DNA of 37,311 nucleotides from DATJPY01 sp035506135 (GTDB taxonomy: Bacteria > Myxococcota_A > UBA9160 > PR03), in contig DATJPY010000117.1 of NCBI GenBank assembly GCA_035506135.1, positions 1 through 37,311 of the forward strand, given 5' to 3'. Position 1 is the first letter of the stretch, and each line of letters starts with the position of its first letter. Positions 9,775-17,978 of this stretch are shown here, one piece after another. The notes beneath the pieces were generated by a model. That model ran no database searches and had not been told where the DNA came from. It worked only from the letters and a program-made list of their open reading frames with translations. A program made the translations under genes and the position numbers.

Positions 9775-9796
9775 TTTAGCACGACTTCCGGGGACT

Positions 9797-11137
9797 CTAC
9801 AGAGCGGGCGGACGGAGCTTCGAGCGGTCCCTACACCGCCGGCGCGCGCTCGCGAGCGCGAGGACGACCCCGGCCGCTCCGCTCGCGGGCGCGACTTCCG
9901 GCTCGGGGACCGGAACCAGGATGTCGCTGCCCGCGATCTCGAACACGGTGCCGCAGCCTCCCCCACACCTTGCGCTCGGCGCGCCGCCCGAATAGGTCGT
10001 GCCGTAGAAGTTGCCGTCGCTCGCCTGGATGAGCGGCCTCGGGCTGTATCCGCCGCCGTTCAGCGACGAGAACGAGAAGAGCACGTCGACGGTGCCGCTC
10101 GGCCGAAGCCGGAACACCGTGCCGAGGCCGGACGCGCCCCCGCTGCTCGACGTGCCGTAGAAGTTTCCGTCGCTGGCCGGCACGAGTCCCGTCGGAGGGC
10201 TCCCCTCTGCGTAGTCGAACGAGTGGAGGCTCTCGAAGCCGCTGCCGTCCTCGCGGATCCGAAACGCCGTGCCGGAGCTGTGGTCGCCGCCGAGGCTCGT
10301 GGTGCCGTAGAGGTAGCCGCCGGGGCCCTTCACAAGCGTCGAGTTGGGGCCGGAGCCGTCGGTGCCGTGGAACGTGTGGAGCGTCACCACGCCCGCGACG
10401 CCCGGCGTGTAGCGGAACACGGTGCCGGCGGCACCAAAGGGCGGCGTCTGCCCCAATTGGGAGGTGGTTCCGTACAGGGCGCCGTCGTCGCCGAGCAGCA
10501 GCGCGCCCTCCGGAGTGGTCCCGTCCTCGGCGGGCTCCAGGCCGCCGCTGAAGGAGTGCACGAGCGTGTAGCCACCTCCCGTGTCGATCCGGTAGAGCGT
10601 GCCCGCGTTGAAGTCTCCGCCGTCGGTGGTCGTGCCGTAGAGGTTGCCGTCGCCGCCCTCGGCCAGCGTGGCATCCGGGTGGCCGCCGTCGTCGCCGACG
10701 AGGGTGCCCAGGAAGCCGTGGAGGTTCGTGAAGTCGCCGGTCGAGGAGAGCTGGAAGACGTTGCCGTCGAAGGCGCCGCTGCCGCGCGTCGTGCCGAAGA
10801 GGGTGCCGTCGTCGAGCCGCAGGACGCCGGCGTAGGGCTCGTCACCGGTCACCTGGAAGTCGAAGGTGAAGAGCGTCGTGACGCTGCCGTCGGTCGTCAT
10901 CCGGAACACGGTCCCCGCCGGGTCGTTCACGCCCACTCCGCCTCCACCCTGCTGCGTCGTGCCGTAGAGATACCCGTCGCCTCCGTCGACCAGCGCGGCG
11001 TTCGGCGCCATGCCGTCGTCGCGGTCGAACGAGTGCACGATGGTGACCGGGACGTCCGCCGACAGGGGTGCGCCACCGAAGAGAATCACGAGGAGAACCA
11101 GGCAGGGGGTCAGACGGATCGGGACGGGTCGCTTCAC
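9797..11137 (-). CDS. Exported tandem-repeat protein (GloVer / TIGR03803-type repeats)
   Basis: A 446-residue protein starting at GTG (KRPVPIRL) with GAGGA six bases upstream. Residues 1-27 form a signal peptide (basic start, LVLLVILFGG core, likely cleavage after PLSA). The body is a series of about eight units with the pattern GxLYGTTxxGG-GTVFRI-x-VLHSF, the choice-of-anchor tandem repeat family first noted in Gloeobacter and Verrucomicrobia, which probably forms a beta-propeller-like surface structure. The C-terminus has VPVPEPEVAP, a hydrophobic stretch (AAGVVLALA) and SARRRCR, close to a PEP-CTERM sorting signal. I infer an exported, cell-surface or matrix protein. It has its own promoter (11176-11205) and is unrelated in function to infA, 62 bp downstream. 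Confidence 0.82.
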   Translation of the reverse strand: MKRPVPIRLTPCLVLLVILFGGAPLSADVPVTIVHSFDRDDGMAPNAALVDGGDGYLYGTTQQGGGGVGVNDPAGTVFRMTTDGSVTTLFTFDFQVTGDEPYAGVLRLDDGTLFGTTRGSGAFDGNVFQLSSTGDFTNLHGFLGTLVGDDGGHPDATLAEGGDGNLYGTTTDGGDFNAGTLYRIDTGGGYTLVHSFSGGLEPAEDGTTPEGALLLGDDGALYGTTSQLGQTPPFGAAGTVFRYTPGVAGVVTLHTFHGTDGSGPNSTLVKGPGGYLYGTTSLGGDHSSGTAFRIREDGSGFESLHSFDYAEGSPPTGLVPASDGNFYGTSSSGGASGLGTVFRLRPSGTVDVLFSFSSLNGGGYSPRPLIQASDGNFYGTTYSGGAPSARCGGGCGTVFEIAGSDILVPVPEPEVAPASGAAGVVLALASARRRCRDRSKLRPPAL

Positions 11138-11175
11138 GGGGAATCCTCGCTCCGGTGCTCGACACAAGGGCCGGT

Positions 11176-11205
11176 ACCGTACGCGGGGCCGAAGCGCCGG
11201 GTCAA
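11176..11205 (-). promoter_or_regulatory. Sigma-70-like promoter for the repeat protein
   Basis: On the minus strand TTGACC (11205-11200) and TACGGT (11181-11176) are separated by 18 bp, a good match to -35/-10 elements in a very GC-rich background. The -10 lies 38 bp before the GTG at 11137, leaving room for a short leader with the GAGGA site. Confidence 0.5.
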
Positions 11206-11310
11206 GCGAGATCGGGCGCCGGCCGACCAGGCGGGCCGCGGATCCCCCCGGACGGCTGGCGAGACCGGTCCGGCCCGGTACCCTCGCTCGCCCGTCGACT
11301 GGCCGGAGCC

Positions 11311-11402
11311 GGAGAGGTGGCAGAGCCTGGTCGAATGCGCCTGACTCGAAATCAGGTGTACCCGTAAGGGTACCGGGGGTTCGAATCCCTCCCTCTCCGC
11401 CA
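11311..11402 (+). tRNA. tRNA-Ser(CGA)
   Basis: Acceptor stem GGAGAGG pairs with CCTCTCC, followed by discriminator G and an encoded CCA. The anticodon arm CCTGA-CTCGAAA-TCAGG carries CGA, reading the serine codon UCG. The long variable arm (GTACCCGTAAGGGTAC hairpin) is typical of class II serine tRNA, and the T arm has GGGGGTTCGAATCCCTC. It lies alone between a divergent exported-protein gene and the sphingolipid genes. Confidence 0.96.
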
Positions 11403-11435
11403 CCCGTCCGCCCGACGTCCCCCAGCGGAGTTCCG

Positions 11436-12269
11436 ATGCGCGACTTTCGCGGCCGGCGCGCGCTGGTGACCGGCGGCTCGAGCGGGATCGGGAAGGCCGT
11501 CGCGAGCGCGCTCGCGCGGCGCGGCGCCCACGTCGCGATCGCGGCGCGCAATCCCGCGCGCCTCGCGGCCGCGCAGGCCGAGATCGCGTCGGCCGCGACC
11601 GGCGGGGCGGTGGTGCACGCGGTCGCGATGGACGTCGCCGACCGCTCCCAGGCGGCGGAAGGCGTGCGCGCTGCGCAGGCGGCCCTCGGCGGGCTCGACC
11701 TCCTCGTCGCGAACGCCGGGATCCCCTGCGCGAAGCGCTTCGAGGACATCACCGACGCCGAGCTCGAGCGGGTGATGGCGGTCAACTTCTTCGGCGTCGT
11801 CCACGTCGTGCGGGCGGCGCTCCCCGCGCTTCGGGAGCGGCGCGACGGCCACGTCGCGGTGGTCTCGTCGCTCGCCGGGCTGATCTCGATCTACGGCTAC
11901 ACCGCCTATGGGGCGAGCAAGTTCGCCCTGACCGGCTTCGCGGAGGCTCTGCGCCAGGAGGTCCGGCGCGACGGAATCGGCGTCTCCGTGCTCTACCCGC
12001 CCGACGTCGACACGCCCCAGCTCGCCGAGGAGAACCTCACCAAGCCCGCGGAGACGCGAGCCGTGGCGGGCAATACCCGGATCCTGGCGCCGGAGGCCGT
12101 GGCGGAGAGCCTGCTCGCCGGCATCGCGCGCGGCCGCTTCCGGATCATCCCCGGCGCGGAGGGTCGGGTCGCCGACCTGGCCGCCCGCCTGGCGCCCGGC
12201 CTGGTGCGCTGGATCGTCGATCGACAGCTCTCGCGCGCGGAGAAGGCCCCGCAGGCCGGGCGGGCTTGA
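11436..12269 (+). CDS. 3-ketodihydrosphingosine reductase (KDSR/TSC10-like SDR)
   Basis: A 277-residue SDR starting with ATG after GGAG. Cofactor motif TGGSSGIG (12-19), NAG (93-95), catalytic Ser144/145 and Y158-G-A-S-K162 are intact. The C-terminal segment LYPPDVDTPQLAEEN-TKPAETR (186-208) matches the signature of the eukaryotic 3-ketosphinganine reductase FVT1/TSC10, where YPPDTDTPGFAEEN is diagnostic. This enzyme uses NADPH to reduce 3-ketodihydrosphingosine to dihydrosphingosine. The next gene, 64 bp downstream, is a serine palmitoyltransferase that makes exactly this substrate, which strongly supports the assignment. The eukaryotic membrane segments are absent; the bacterial protein may be peripheral. 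Confidence 0.85.
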   Translation: MRDFRGRRALVTGGSSGIGKAVASALARRGAHVAIAARNPARLAAAQAEIASAATGGAVVHAVAMDVADRSQAAEGVRAAQAALGGLDLLVANAGIPCAKRFEDITDAELERVMAVNFFGVVHVVRAALPALRERRDGHVAVVSSLAGLISIYGYTAYGASKFALTGFAEALRQEVRRDGIGVSVLYPPDVDTPQLAEENLTKPAETRAVAGNTRILAPEAVAESLLAGIARGRFRIIPGAEGRVADLAARLAPGLVRWIVDRQLSRAEKAPQAGRA

Positions 12270-12333
12270 TCTCCGCCCGCCGAGGCGGTAACCCCTTCTC
12301 CACCACCGAGCCCCCCAAGGGACGGCCCGCCTC

Positions 12334-13551
12334 ATGGACCCTTCCGAGCAACCTTCACCTTCCGAGCAGTCCGACGTCTTCGCCAAATGCCTCGAGTACC
12401 AGGTCACCACCCTGGCGCGCGAGGCCGGCTTCTATCCCTACTACCGGGTGCTCTCCTCGGCCCAGGACCCGGAGGTCGTGATCGACGGGCGCAAGGTCGT
12501 GATGCTCGGGTCGAACAACTACCTGGGCCTCGCGAACCACCCCGCCGTGAAGGCGGCGGCCGCCGCGGCCCTCGAGCGCTTCGGCACCGGGTGCGCCGGC
12601 TCGCGCCTGCTCAACGGGACGCTCGAGGTCCACGTCGCGCTCGAGGAGCGCCTCGCGTCGTTCGCGCGCCGCCAGGCCGCCATCACCTTCGCGACCGGCT
12701 TCCAGGTGAACCTCGGCGTGCTCTCGTGCCTGCTCGGCCGACACGACCAAGTGTTCTTAGACGGGCTCGACCACGCCTGCATCATCGACGGCGCGCGGCT
12801 CGGGTTCGGCAAGATCTTCAAGTACCGGCACAACGACATGAGCGACCTCGCTCGCAAGCTCGCGGCGGCGCCCGCCGGGCGCGGCAAGCTGATCGCGGTC
12901 GACGGCGTCTTCTCGATGGAGGGCGATCTCGCCGCGCTGCCCGAGATCGTCGCGCTGAAGCGCCGCCACGGGGCGCGCCTGATGGTCGACGACGCGCACG
13001 GGCTCGGCGTGCTCGGCGAGCATGGCCGCGGCACCGCGGAGCACTTCGGTCTCGAGCACGAGGTCGATCTCGTGATGGGGACGTTCTCGAAGTCGCTCGC
13101 CACGGTGGGCGGCTTCGTCGCGGGCGACGCGCCGGTGATCGAGTTCATCCGCCACCACGCGCGGAGCGCGATCTTCTCGGCGGCGCTGCCGCCCGCGTCC
13201 GCCGCCGCCGCGCTCGCCGCCCTCGACATCGTCGAGAACGAGCCCGAGCGGCGCAAGCAGCTCTGGGAGAACACCGCCTATCTGAAGCGCGGGCTCGTCG
13301 GCCTCGGCTTCGACACGGGCGCCTCGGAGTCGCCGGTGATCCCGGTCGTGATCGGCGAGGACCGCACCGCCTTCGAGATGGTGGTGCGCTTGCAGGAGGA
13401 GGGCGTCTTCGCGAATCCCGTGATCACGCCCGCGGTGCCGCCCGGCCGCGCCATGATCCGCACCTCGCTGATGGCGACCCACCGGCGCGACCACCTCGAC
13501 CGCGCGCTCGACGGGCTCGGCCGCGTCGGCCGCGCGCTCGGCGTGATCTAG
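12334..13551 (+). CDS. spt: Serine palmitoyltransferase (alpha-oxoamine synthase)
   Basis: A 405-residue PLP enzyme that condenses L-serine with an acyl thioester to 3-ketodihydrosphingosine, the committed step of sphingolipid synthesis. Visible features are the Gly-rich SNNYLGL (60-66), GTGCAGSRLLNGT (84-96), the PLP-stacking His147 in LDHAC, VDDAHG with Asp220 and His222, and the Schiff-base lysine K253 in GTFSKS. Long stretches (TGFQVNLGV, VDGVFSMEGD, EEGVFANPVI, IRTSLMATH) are closest in my memory to Bacteroidetes serine palmitoyltransferases rather than to BioF or Kbl. The related enzymes 8-amino-7-oxononanoate synthase and 2-amino-3-ketobutyrate ligase are the alternatives; the adjacent KDSR gene argues against both. 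It is probably in one operon with that gene. Confidence 0.85.
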   Translation: MDPSEQPSPSEQSDVFAKCLEYQVTTLAREAGFYPYYRVLSSAQDPEVVIDGRKVVMLGSNNYLGLANHPAVKAAAAAALERFGTGCAGSRLLNGTLEVHVALEERLASFARRQAAITFATGFQVNLGVLSCLLGRHDQVFLDGLDHACIIDGARLGFGKIFKYRHNDMSDLARKLAAAPAGRGKLIAVDGVFSMEGDLAALPEIVALKRRHGARLMVDDAHGLGVLGEHGRGTAEHFGLEHEVDLVMGTFSKSLATVGGFVAGDAPVIEFIRHHARSAIFSAALPPASAAAALAALDIVENEPERRKQLWENTAYLKRGLVGLGFDTGASESPVIPVVIGEDRTAFEMVVRLQEEGVFANPVITPAVPPGRAMIRTSLMATHRRDHLDRALDGLGRVGRALGVI

Positions 13552-13682
13552 CGCACCGCGCCCCGGCGCAGGGACGGCTCGCCGACGCGCAACGCGCGCG
13601 CAGTGCCTGCGCGCCGTCATGCGCCCGCTCAACCCGAAGCCGTCGGCTGCCGATGCAGGCGGGAACCCGAGCGAGGCACGAG

Positions 13683-13847
13683 ATGAGGAAGACTCCCCGA
13701 CTGCTGGTGACGTGTACGCGCTGCCACCGCCTGCATCGCATGCGCGACTTCGACTGCGTCCACCCGATGTGCCCGCGCTGCACGCTGCCGCGGGCCTCGG
13801 CCCGGGCGCGCGCGAGACGCGTGCTGGCCCGCGGCGCCGTGCGCTGA
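13683..13847 (+). CDS. Small Cys-rich protein, putative zinc ribbon
   Basis: A 54-residue open frame with GAGG six bases before the ATG. It contains CTRC (residues 11-14) and CVHPMCPRC (25-33), two knuckle-like Cys pairs about 15 residues apart, then a strongly basic tail (ASARARARRVLARG). This suggests a small zinc-binding, nucleic-acid-associated protein. It lies 131 bp after the serine palmitoyltransferase gene and converges with the fusion gene ending at 13869. It is short and in a GC-rich region, so it could be spurious, but the Cys spacing and ribosome-binding site favour a real gene. Confidence 0.45.
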   Translation: MRKTPRLLVTCTRCHRLHRMRDFDCVHPMCPRCTLPRASARARARRVLARGAVR

Positions 13848-13868
13848 GCGCGGCCCGCGCGACCGCCG

Positions 13869-16800
13869 TCAGGCGGTGCGCGCCCCCGTCTGCACCAGCC
13901 TCTCCTCCACGCCGCGCAGCCGCTCCGTCAGCACGCGGAAGAGGTCGAAGGCGAGATCCGGCATCTCGTGCACCAGCTCGCGCAGCCGCGGGCCGGCCAG
14001 CACGAGCACGCGCACGTGGCTCGTCGCGACGATGGTCGCGCTGCGCAGCCCGCCGTCGAGCACCGCCATCTCGCCGACGTACGAGCCGGGGCCGAGCCGG
14101 TTCAGGTGCTCCTCCGCGGGGGTTCCGGCGCCCTTCACGACGTCCACCTCGCCCTCGACCAGCAGGTAGAGGTCATCGCCCGGCTCGCCCTCGCGCATCA
14201 TCACCTCGCCCTTCACGTACTCGGCGTCGGTCGTGATGCGCTCGATCGCCTGCAGGCGCTCGAGCGAGAGCCCGGCGAACAGCGAGACCTGTCGCAACGA
14301 CAGCAGGCGTTCCATGGTGCTCTCCCGCGCGGCCGTCTCGGCCGACGATTCTGCCGCGTCGCCGAGGGCGAGGCGAACCCACGGCGAGCCGAGCTTCCGC
14401 GCGCGCGCCAGCGCCTCCGTCTCGTCGCGGGGCGGCTCGGCGACGCTCCGCAGCGACGCGAGCTTCTCCTCGACCGGGATCCGCTCGAGCAGCAGCACCA
14501 GCACGCGCGACGCCTCGCGGTCGCCGAGGTGGGAGATCACCTCGAGCGCGTCCGCCGTGCCGCGGCCGCCGGCGAAGCGCAGCGCGCGGTCGACGCTGCG
14601 CACCACGCGCTCGTCCTCGAGGCGCGCCAGCGCGCGGAACGCGATGCGCAGCGAGCGGGCGAAGTCGTCGACGCAGGCCAGATGGAGGAAGCCGTGCGCT
14701 CCACCGGCGGGGAGCGCACGCGCGAGGAGCAGCGACTCCCACGCCTCCCGCACGCGCGCGGCGTACTCGGCCCGGAGGCGGACGCGGGCGCGCGGGGTGC
14801 CGGACGCGCCGAGCACGCGCAGCGCGGCGCGCACGGCGGACTCCTCGGGCGCCGCGAGCTGCTCGCTGGCCGCCGCCACACCGGCCTCCCCGCGCGCCGC
14901 GAGCGCGAGCACCGCCTCGGTGCGCACGTCGCGCGCGCCGTCGCGCAGCGCGTGCGCGAGCGCGGGCTCGAGCCCGTCGCCCCCCCGCCGCGCGAGCACG
15001 CGGAGCGCGGCGCGGCGCACGGATGCGTCCGGGTCGGCGACCAGGCTGCCGAGCTCGTCGAGCCCGAGGCGCGCGGGCCGCCCCTGCGCGAGGGCCGCGA
15101 GCGCCGCGGCGCGGAGCCGCGGGTCCGGATCGGAGAGGCGCGCGGCCACCCCCTCCGACAGCGCCTCGCCCTGCACCACGCGTTCGTCGGCGAGCGCGCG
15201 CAGCGCCGCCAGCGCCGTCTCCGGTTCCGGCGCCTCGAGCATCGAGGCCAGCGTGGCGGCCCCGGCCGCACCGAGTCGGCGCGCCGCCTCGGCGCGTACG
15301 TCTGCGTCGGCATCCGCGAGGCGCGCGCGCAGCGGCGCCTCGAGCTCGGCGAGCGCCGCGTCCGGCAGCGCGCGGGCCGCGGCGCAGCGCACCCCCGGAT
15401 CCGGGTCCTCGAGACCGGAGCGCCACGTCGCGGTGTCGGACGCGTCCGCCTCCGCGAGCGCCTCGAGGCAGGCGGCGCGCATCCTCGGGCTCGGGTGCGC
15501 GAGGGCGGCGCGCACCGGCTCCGCGAGGCCGTGCTCGACCAGGAGCGGAGGCAGCGCGAGCAGGGCGCCGCTCGGCGCCGCCTCCTCCTCGCGCACGAGG
15601 CGCTCGAAGATCGCCGCGAGCTGGGCGACCTCGCCGGCGCCGATCTCGTGCTGGAGCTCGCGCAGGTCGAGACGCCCCGCGCGCAGCTCGGTCGCCAGCG
15701 CGTTGAGGTAGGCGCGGCGCACGCGGAGGTTGGCGAAGCCGTAGACCACCGCCAGCGCGGCGCCCGCCGCGCAGAGCTCGCGGGTATCGAGGCCACGCGC
15801 GGCGAGCAGGGCGAGGCCCGCCAGCGACATGCCCGAGTAGATCACGATCCCTTCGAGGAAGGCGCGCACGCGCGCTCGGAAGCGCTGCGGGAGTGCGTTG
15901 TACGAGAGGTTGCGGATCGGGCCGGAGAGCGCGTTGTCGAGCAGCTCGCGATTGGCGCGCGCGGCGACGCCGGCAGGCAGTCGATAGCTGGCGAACAGCC
16001 CGCCGAAGGCGAGCACCGAGAGGCCGGGATGAACGAGGTTCGCCGTCGGCACGCCGACGCGGCGGATCAGGACCGGCGTCACCGCCACCTCGACCGCCAT
16101 CTCGACCAGATTCGAGAAGAACAGGTAGTTGCCCACGAAGCGGCCGAGCGCCGCCTCGTCGGGGAACGCGCGTTGGAACACGTCCAGGTAGAGGTATTGC
16201 ATGACGAACATCGCCAGCACCATGGCCAGCGCCGAGACCACGAGCCAGCGGCCGAGCGGCGAGCGCCGTACGTAGCGCACGGCGGCGCTCATCCCGGCGA
16301 CGGAGGCCTCGTCCGCCTCGCCCGGCGAGAGCGAGCGCCAGCGCGGGAAGCGCGAGCGCCCGGCGATCACGAAAACGGCCGTCGCAGCCAGCCCGACGGT
16401 CCACGCGCCGAGCACTGCTTCGGTCGACCAGGCGTCGTTCACGACGCCCGCCAGCGCACCGCCGGCTGCGCTGCCGAGGCTCATCCCGACCGCGAAGCTC
16501 GGAACCAGTCGCTTCGCCGCCAGCGTGTCGAAGAAGTCGCCGGCGAAGCTCCAGAAGTGGCTTACGAGCACGGCCTGCGCCGCGTAGTAGAGACACTGCA
16601 GCGCCGGCAGCGCCGCGGTGTAGCCGGCGCGCAGCGCGACCCACGCAGCGGCGACACCGGCGGCGAAGACCAGCAGCACCTCGATGAAGACCCGGTCGTT
16701 GCGCTGCCGACCCACGCGAAGCGCGTACAGGAACGACGCGAGCACGGTCACCGCCGAGGCGAGCACCCAGGTCAGGGGCAGGTGCTGCGAGCCGAGACGG

Positions 16801-16928
16801 GCCAGGAAGAGCGTGTCGGCGGCCGCCTGCCCTGCCGTCTGCGCCATCCCCAGGAGCACGCCGAGCCCGAGGAAGAAGGCAAAGCGACCGCGTTCCTGGG
16901 TGCGGACCGCCGAGAGCCAGCGCCACAT
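13869..16928 (-). CDS. Membrane carrier - HEAT repeat - cyclic nucleotide-binding fusion protein
   Basis: A 1019-residue three-part protein. Residues 1-410 hold about ten to twelve hydrophobic segments and resemble the MFS/ATP:ADP antiporter-like carriers often found fused to HEAT repeats. Residues about 445-860 are a long array of Ala/Leu/Arg-rich HEAT (PBS-lyase-like) repeats with the recurring DPDPGVRCAAARAL / DPDASVRRAALRVL pattern. Residues about 890-1010 form a cyclic nucleotide-binding domain with GEPGDDLYLLVEGEVDVV and the phosphate-binding cassette GEMAVLDGGLRSATI, with the Glu and Arg that contact the nucleotide both present. I infer a membrane protein gated or scaffolded by cAMP or cGMP. 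A predicted adenylate cyclase lies 2.5 kb away on the same strand (19432-22860). It starts 51 bp from the divergent desaturase gene. Confidence 0.85.
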   Translation of the reverse strand: MWRWLSAVRTQERGRFAFFLGLGVLLGMAQTAGQAAADTLFLARLGSQHLPLTWVLASAVTVLASFLYALRVGRQRNDRVFIEVLLVFAAGVAAAWVALRAGYTAALPALQCLYYAAQAVLVSHFWSFAGDFFDTLAAKRLVPSFAVGMSLGSAAGGALAGVVNDAWSTEAVLGAWTVGLAATAVFVIAGRSRFPRWRSLSPGEADEASVAGMSAAVRYVRRSPLGRWLVVSALAMVLAMFVMQYLYLDVFQRAFPDEAALGRFVGNYLFFSNLVEMAVEVAVTPVLIRRVGVPTANLVHPGLSVLAFGGLFASYRLPAGVAARANRELLDNALSGPIRNLSYNALPQRFRARVRAFLEGIVIYSGMSLAGLALLAARGLDTRELCAAGAALAVVYGFANLRVRRAYLNALATELRAGRLDLRELQHEIGAGEVAQLAAIFERLVREEEAAPSGALLALPPLLVEHGLAEPVRAALAHPSPRMRAACLEALAEADASDTATWRSGLEDPDPGVRCAAARALPDAALAELEAPLRARLADADADVRAEAARRLGAAGAATLASMLEAPEPETALAALRALADERVVQGEALSEGVAARLSDPDPRLRAAALAALAQGRPARLGLDELGSLVADPDASVRRAALRVLARRGGDGLEPALAHALRDGARDVRTEAVLALAARGEAGVAAASEQLAAPEESAVRAALRVLGASGTPRARVRLRAEYAARVREAWESLLLARALPAGGAHGFLHLACVDDFARSLRIAFRALARLEDERVVRSVDRALRFAGGRGTADALEVISHLGDREASRVLVLLLERIPVEEKLASLRSVAEPPRDETEALARARKLGSPWVRLALGDAAESSAETAARESTMERLLSLRQVSLFAGLSLERLQAIERITTDAEYVKGEVMMREGEPGDDLYLLVEGEVDVVKGAGTPAEEHLNRLGPGSYVGEMAVLDGGLRSATIVATSHVRVLVLAGPRLRELVHEMPDLAFDLFRVLTERLRGVEERLVQTGARTA

Positions 16929-16979
16929 CAGCGCGCCGCCCCGCCGGTCCCCGGTGTCGCTCGTCTGGCTCGCCCGCTC

Positions 16980-17978
16980 ATGCCCCCCCGCGCCCGACCC
17001 TTATACCAGCGCTTCGACTATCGTGGGATCGTGAGCGACGCCGAGAGCCTGCGCTTCGAGCCCGCCGCCTGCGCCGGCCTGCTGGCCATGCACGCCGCCG
17101 GCCTCGCGGTGCTGGCCACGGGCGTCTCGCCGGCCGCCCTGGCGGTGGCGGCGGCCCTCGGGGTGGTGCGGGCCTTCGGGCTCACGGCCGGCTATCACCG
17201 CTACTTCGCGCACCGCGCCTTCCGCACCAGCCGCGCCGGCCAGCTCCTGCTGGCCGGTCTCGGCGCGAGCGCGGCGCAGCTCGGCCCGCTCTGGTGGGCC
17301 GGTCACCACCGGCGTCACCACCAGCACTCGGACCGCCCGGGAGACGTCCACTCGCCCAGGCAGGGACTACTCTGGGCGCACTTCGGCTGGCTCCTGTCGA
17401 GCCGCTACGCGTCCGCCGACCTCGCCGCGATCCGCGACTTCGCCCGCTTCCCCGAGCTGCGCGCGCTCGACCGCTGGCACTTCCTCCCGCCCGTGGCGCT
17501 CGCCGGCGCCTGCTACGCGCTGGGCGCCTGGCTCGGCGCCGCGCACGGCACCTCCGGCCCGCAGATGCTCGTGGTCGGATTCGTGTGGAGCACGCTCGCG
17601 CTCTACCACGTGACCTTCGCGGTCAACTCGCTCGGCCATCGCTTCGGTGCCCGCCGCTTCGACGCCGGCGACGAGAGCCGCAACAGCGGCTGGCTCGCGC
17701 TGGTGACGCTCGGCGACGGCTGGCACAACAACCATCACCGCTTCCCGCGCTCGGCACGCCACGGCCTGACGTGGCGGGAGCCGGACCCGACGTGGTGGGG
17801 CCTCCGCGCGCTCGCCGCGGTCGGGCTGGTGTGGGACCTCCGCCCGCCCCCGGCGGAGGCCTATGCGGCGGTGCGCGCGACCCGGCGCGCCAGTCGGCCC
17901 TTCAGCCATCGCGCGGCGAGCACCAGGCCGACGCTCGCCGCACACGCGAAGCCGAACAGGTCGCCGACCCGCGCGTAG
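16980..17978 (+). CDS. Membrane fatty acid desaturase (delta-9 acyl-CoA type)
   Basis: A 332-residue integral-membrane di-iron desaturase. The three His boxes are intact: H73-R-Y-F-A-H78, H109-H-R-R-H-H114 and H249-N-N-H-H253, with hydrophobic segments at about residues 30-65, 85-105 and 165-210. It introduces a cis double bond into an acyl-CoA or lipid-bound chain. The ATG at 16980 gives the N-terminus PPRARPLYQRF; GTG at 17031 (SDAESLRF) is an alternative. The conserved part ends near residue 300 (LVWDLRPPPAEAY). The last 39 codons run antisense across the 3' end of lnt and look like an extension without family counterpart. It is divergent from the carrier-HEAT-CNB gene. Confidence 0.85.
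   Translation: MPPRARPLYQRFDYRGIVSDAESLRFEPAACAGLLAMHAAGLAVLATGVSPAALAVAAALGVVRAFGLTAGYHRYFAHRAFRTSRAGQLLLAGLGASAAQLGPLWWAGHHRRHHQHSDRPGDVHSPRQGLLWAHFGWLLSSRYASADLAAIRDFARFPELRALDRWHFLPPVALAGACYALGAWLGAAHGTSGPQMLVVGFVWSTLALYHVTFAVNSLGHRFGARRFDAGDESRNSGWLALVTLGDGWHNNHHRFPRSARHGLTWREPDPTWWGLRALAAVGLVWDLRPPPAEAYAAVRATRRASRPFSHRAASTRPTLAAHAKPNRSPTRA

Noticed and set aside
11311..13551. Functional link between tRNA-Ser and serine palmitoyltransferase
   Set aside because: Both concern serine, but tRNA location is usually unrelated to neighbouring metabolism; no shared regulatory element is seen.
13968..17978. A very long plus-strand open frame antisense to the carrier-HEAT-CNB gene
   Set aside because: It is a GC-rich mirror frame full of Arg, Ala and His; only its last part from 16980 has family motifs (desaturase).
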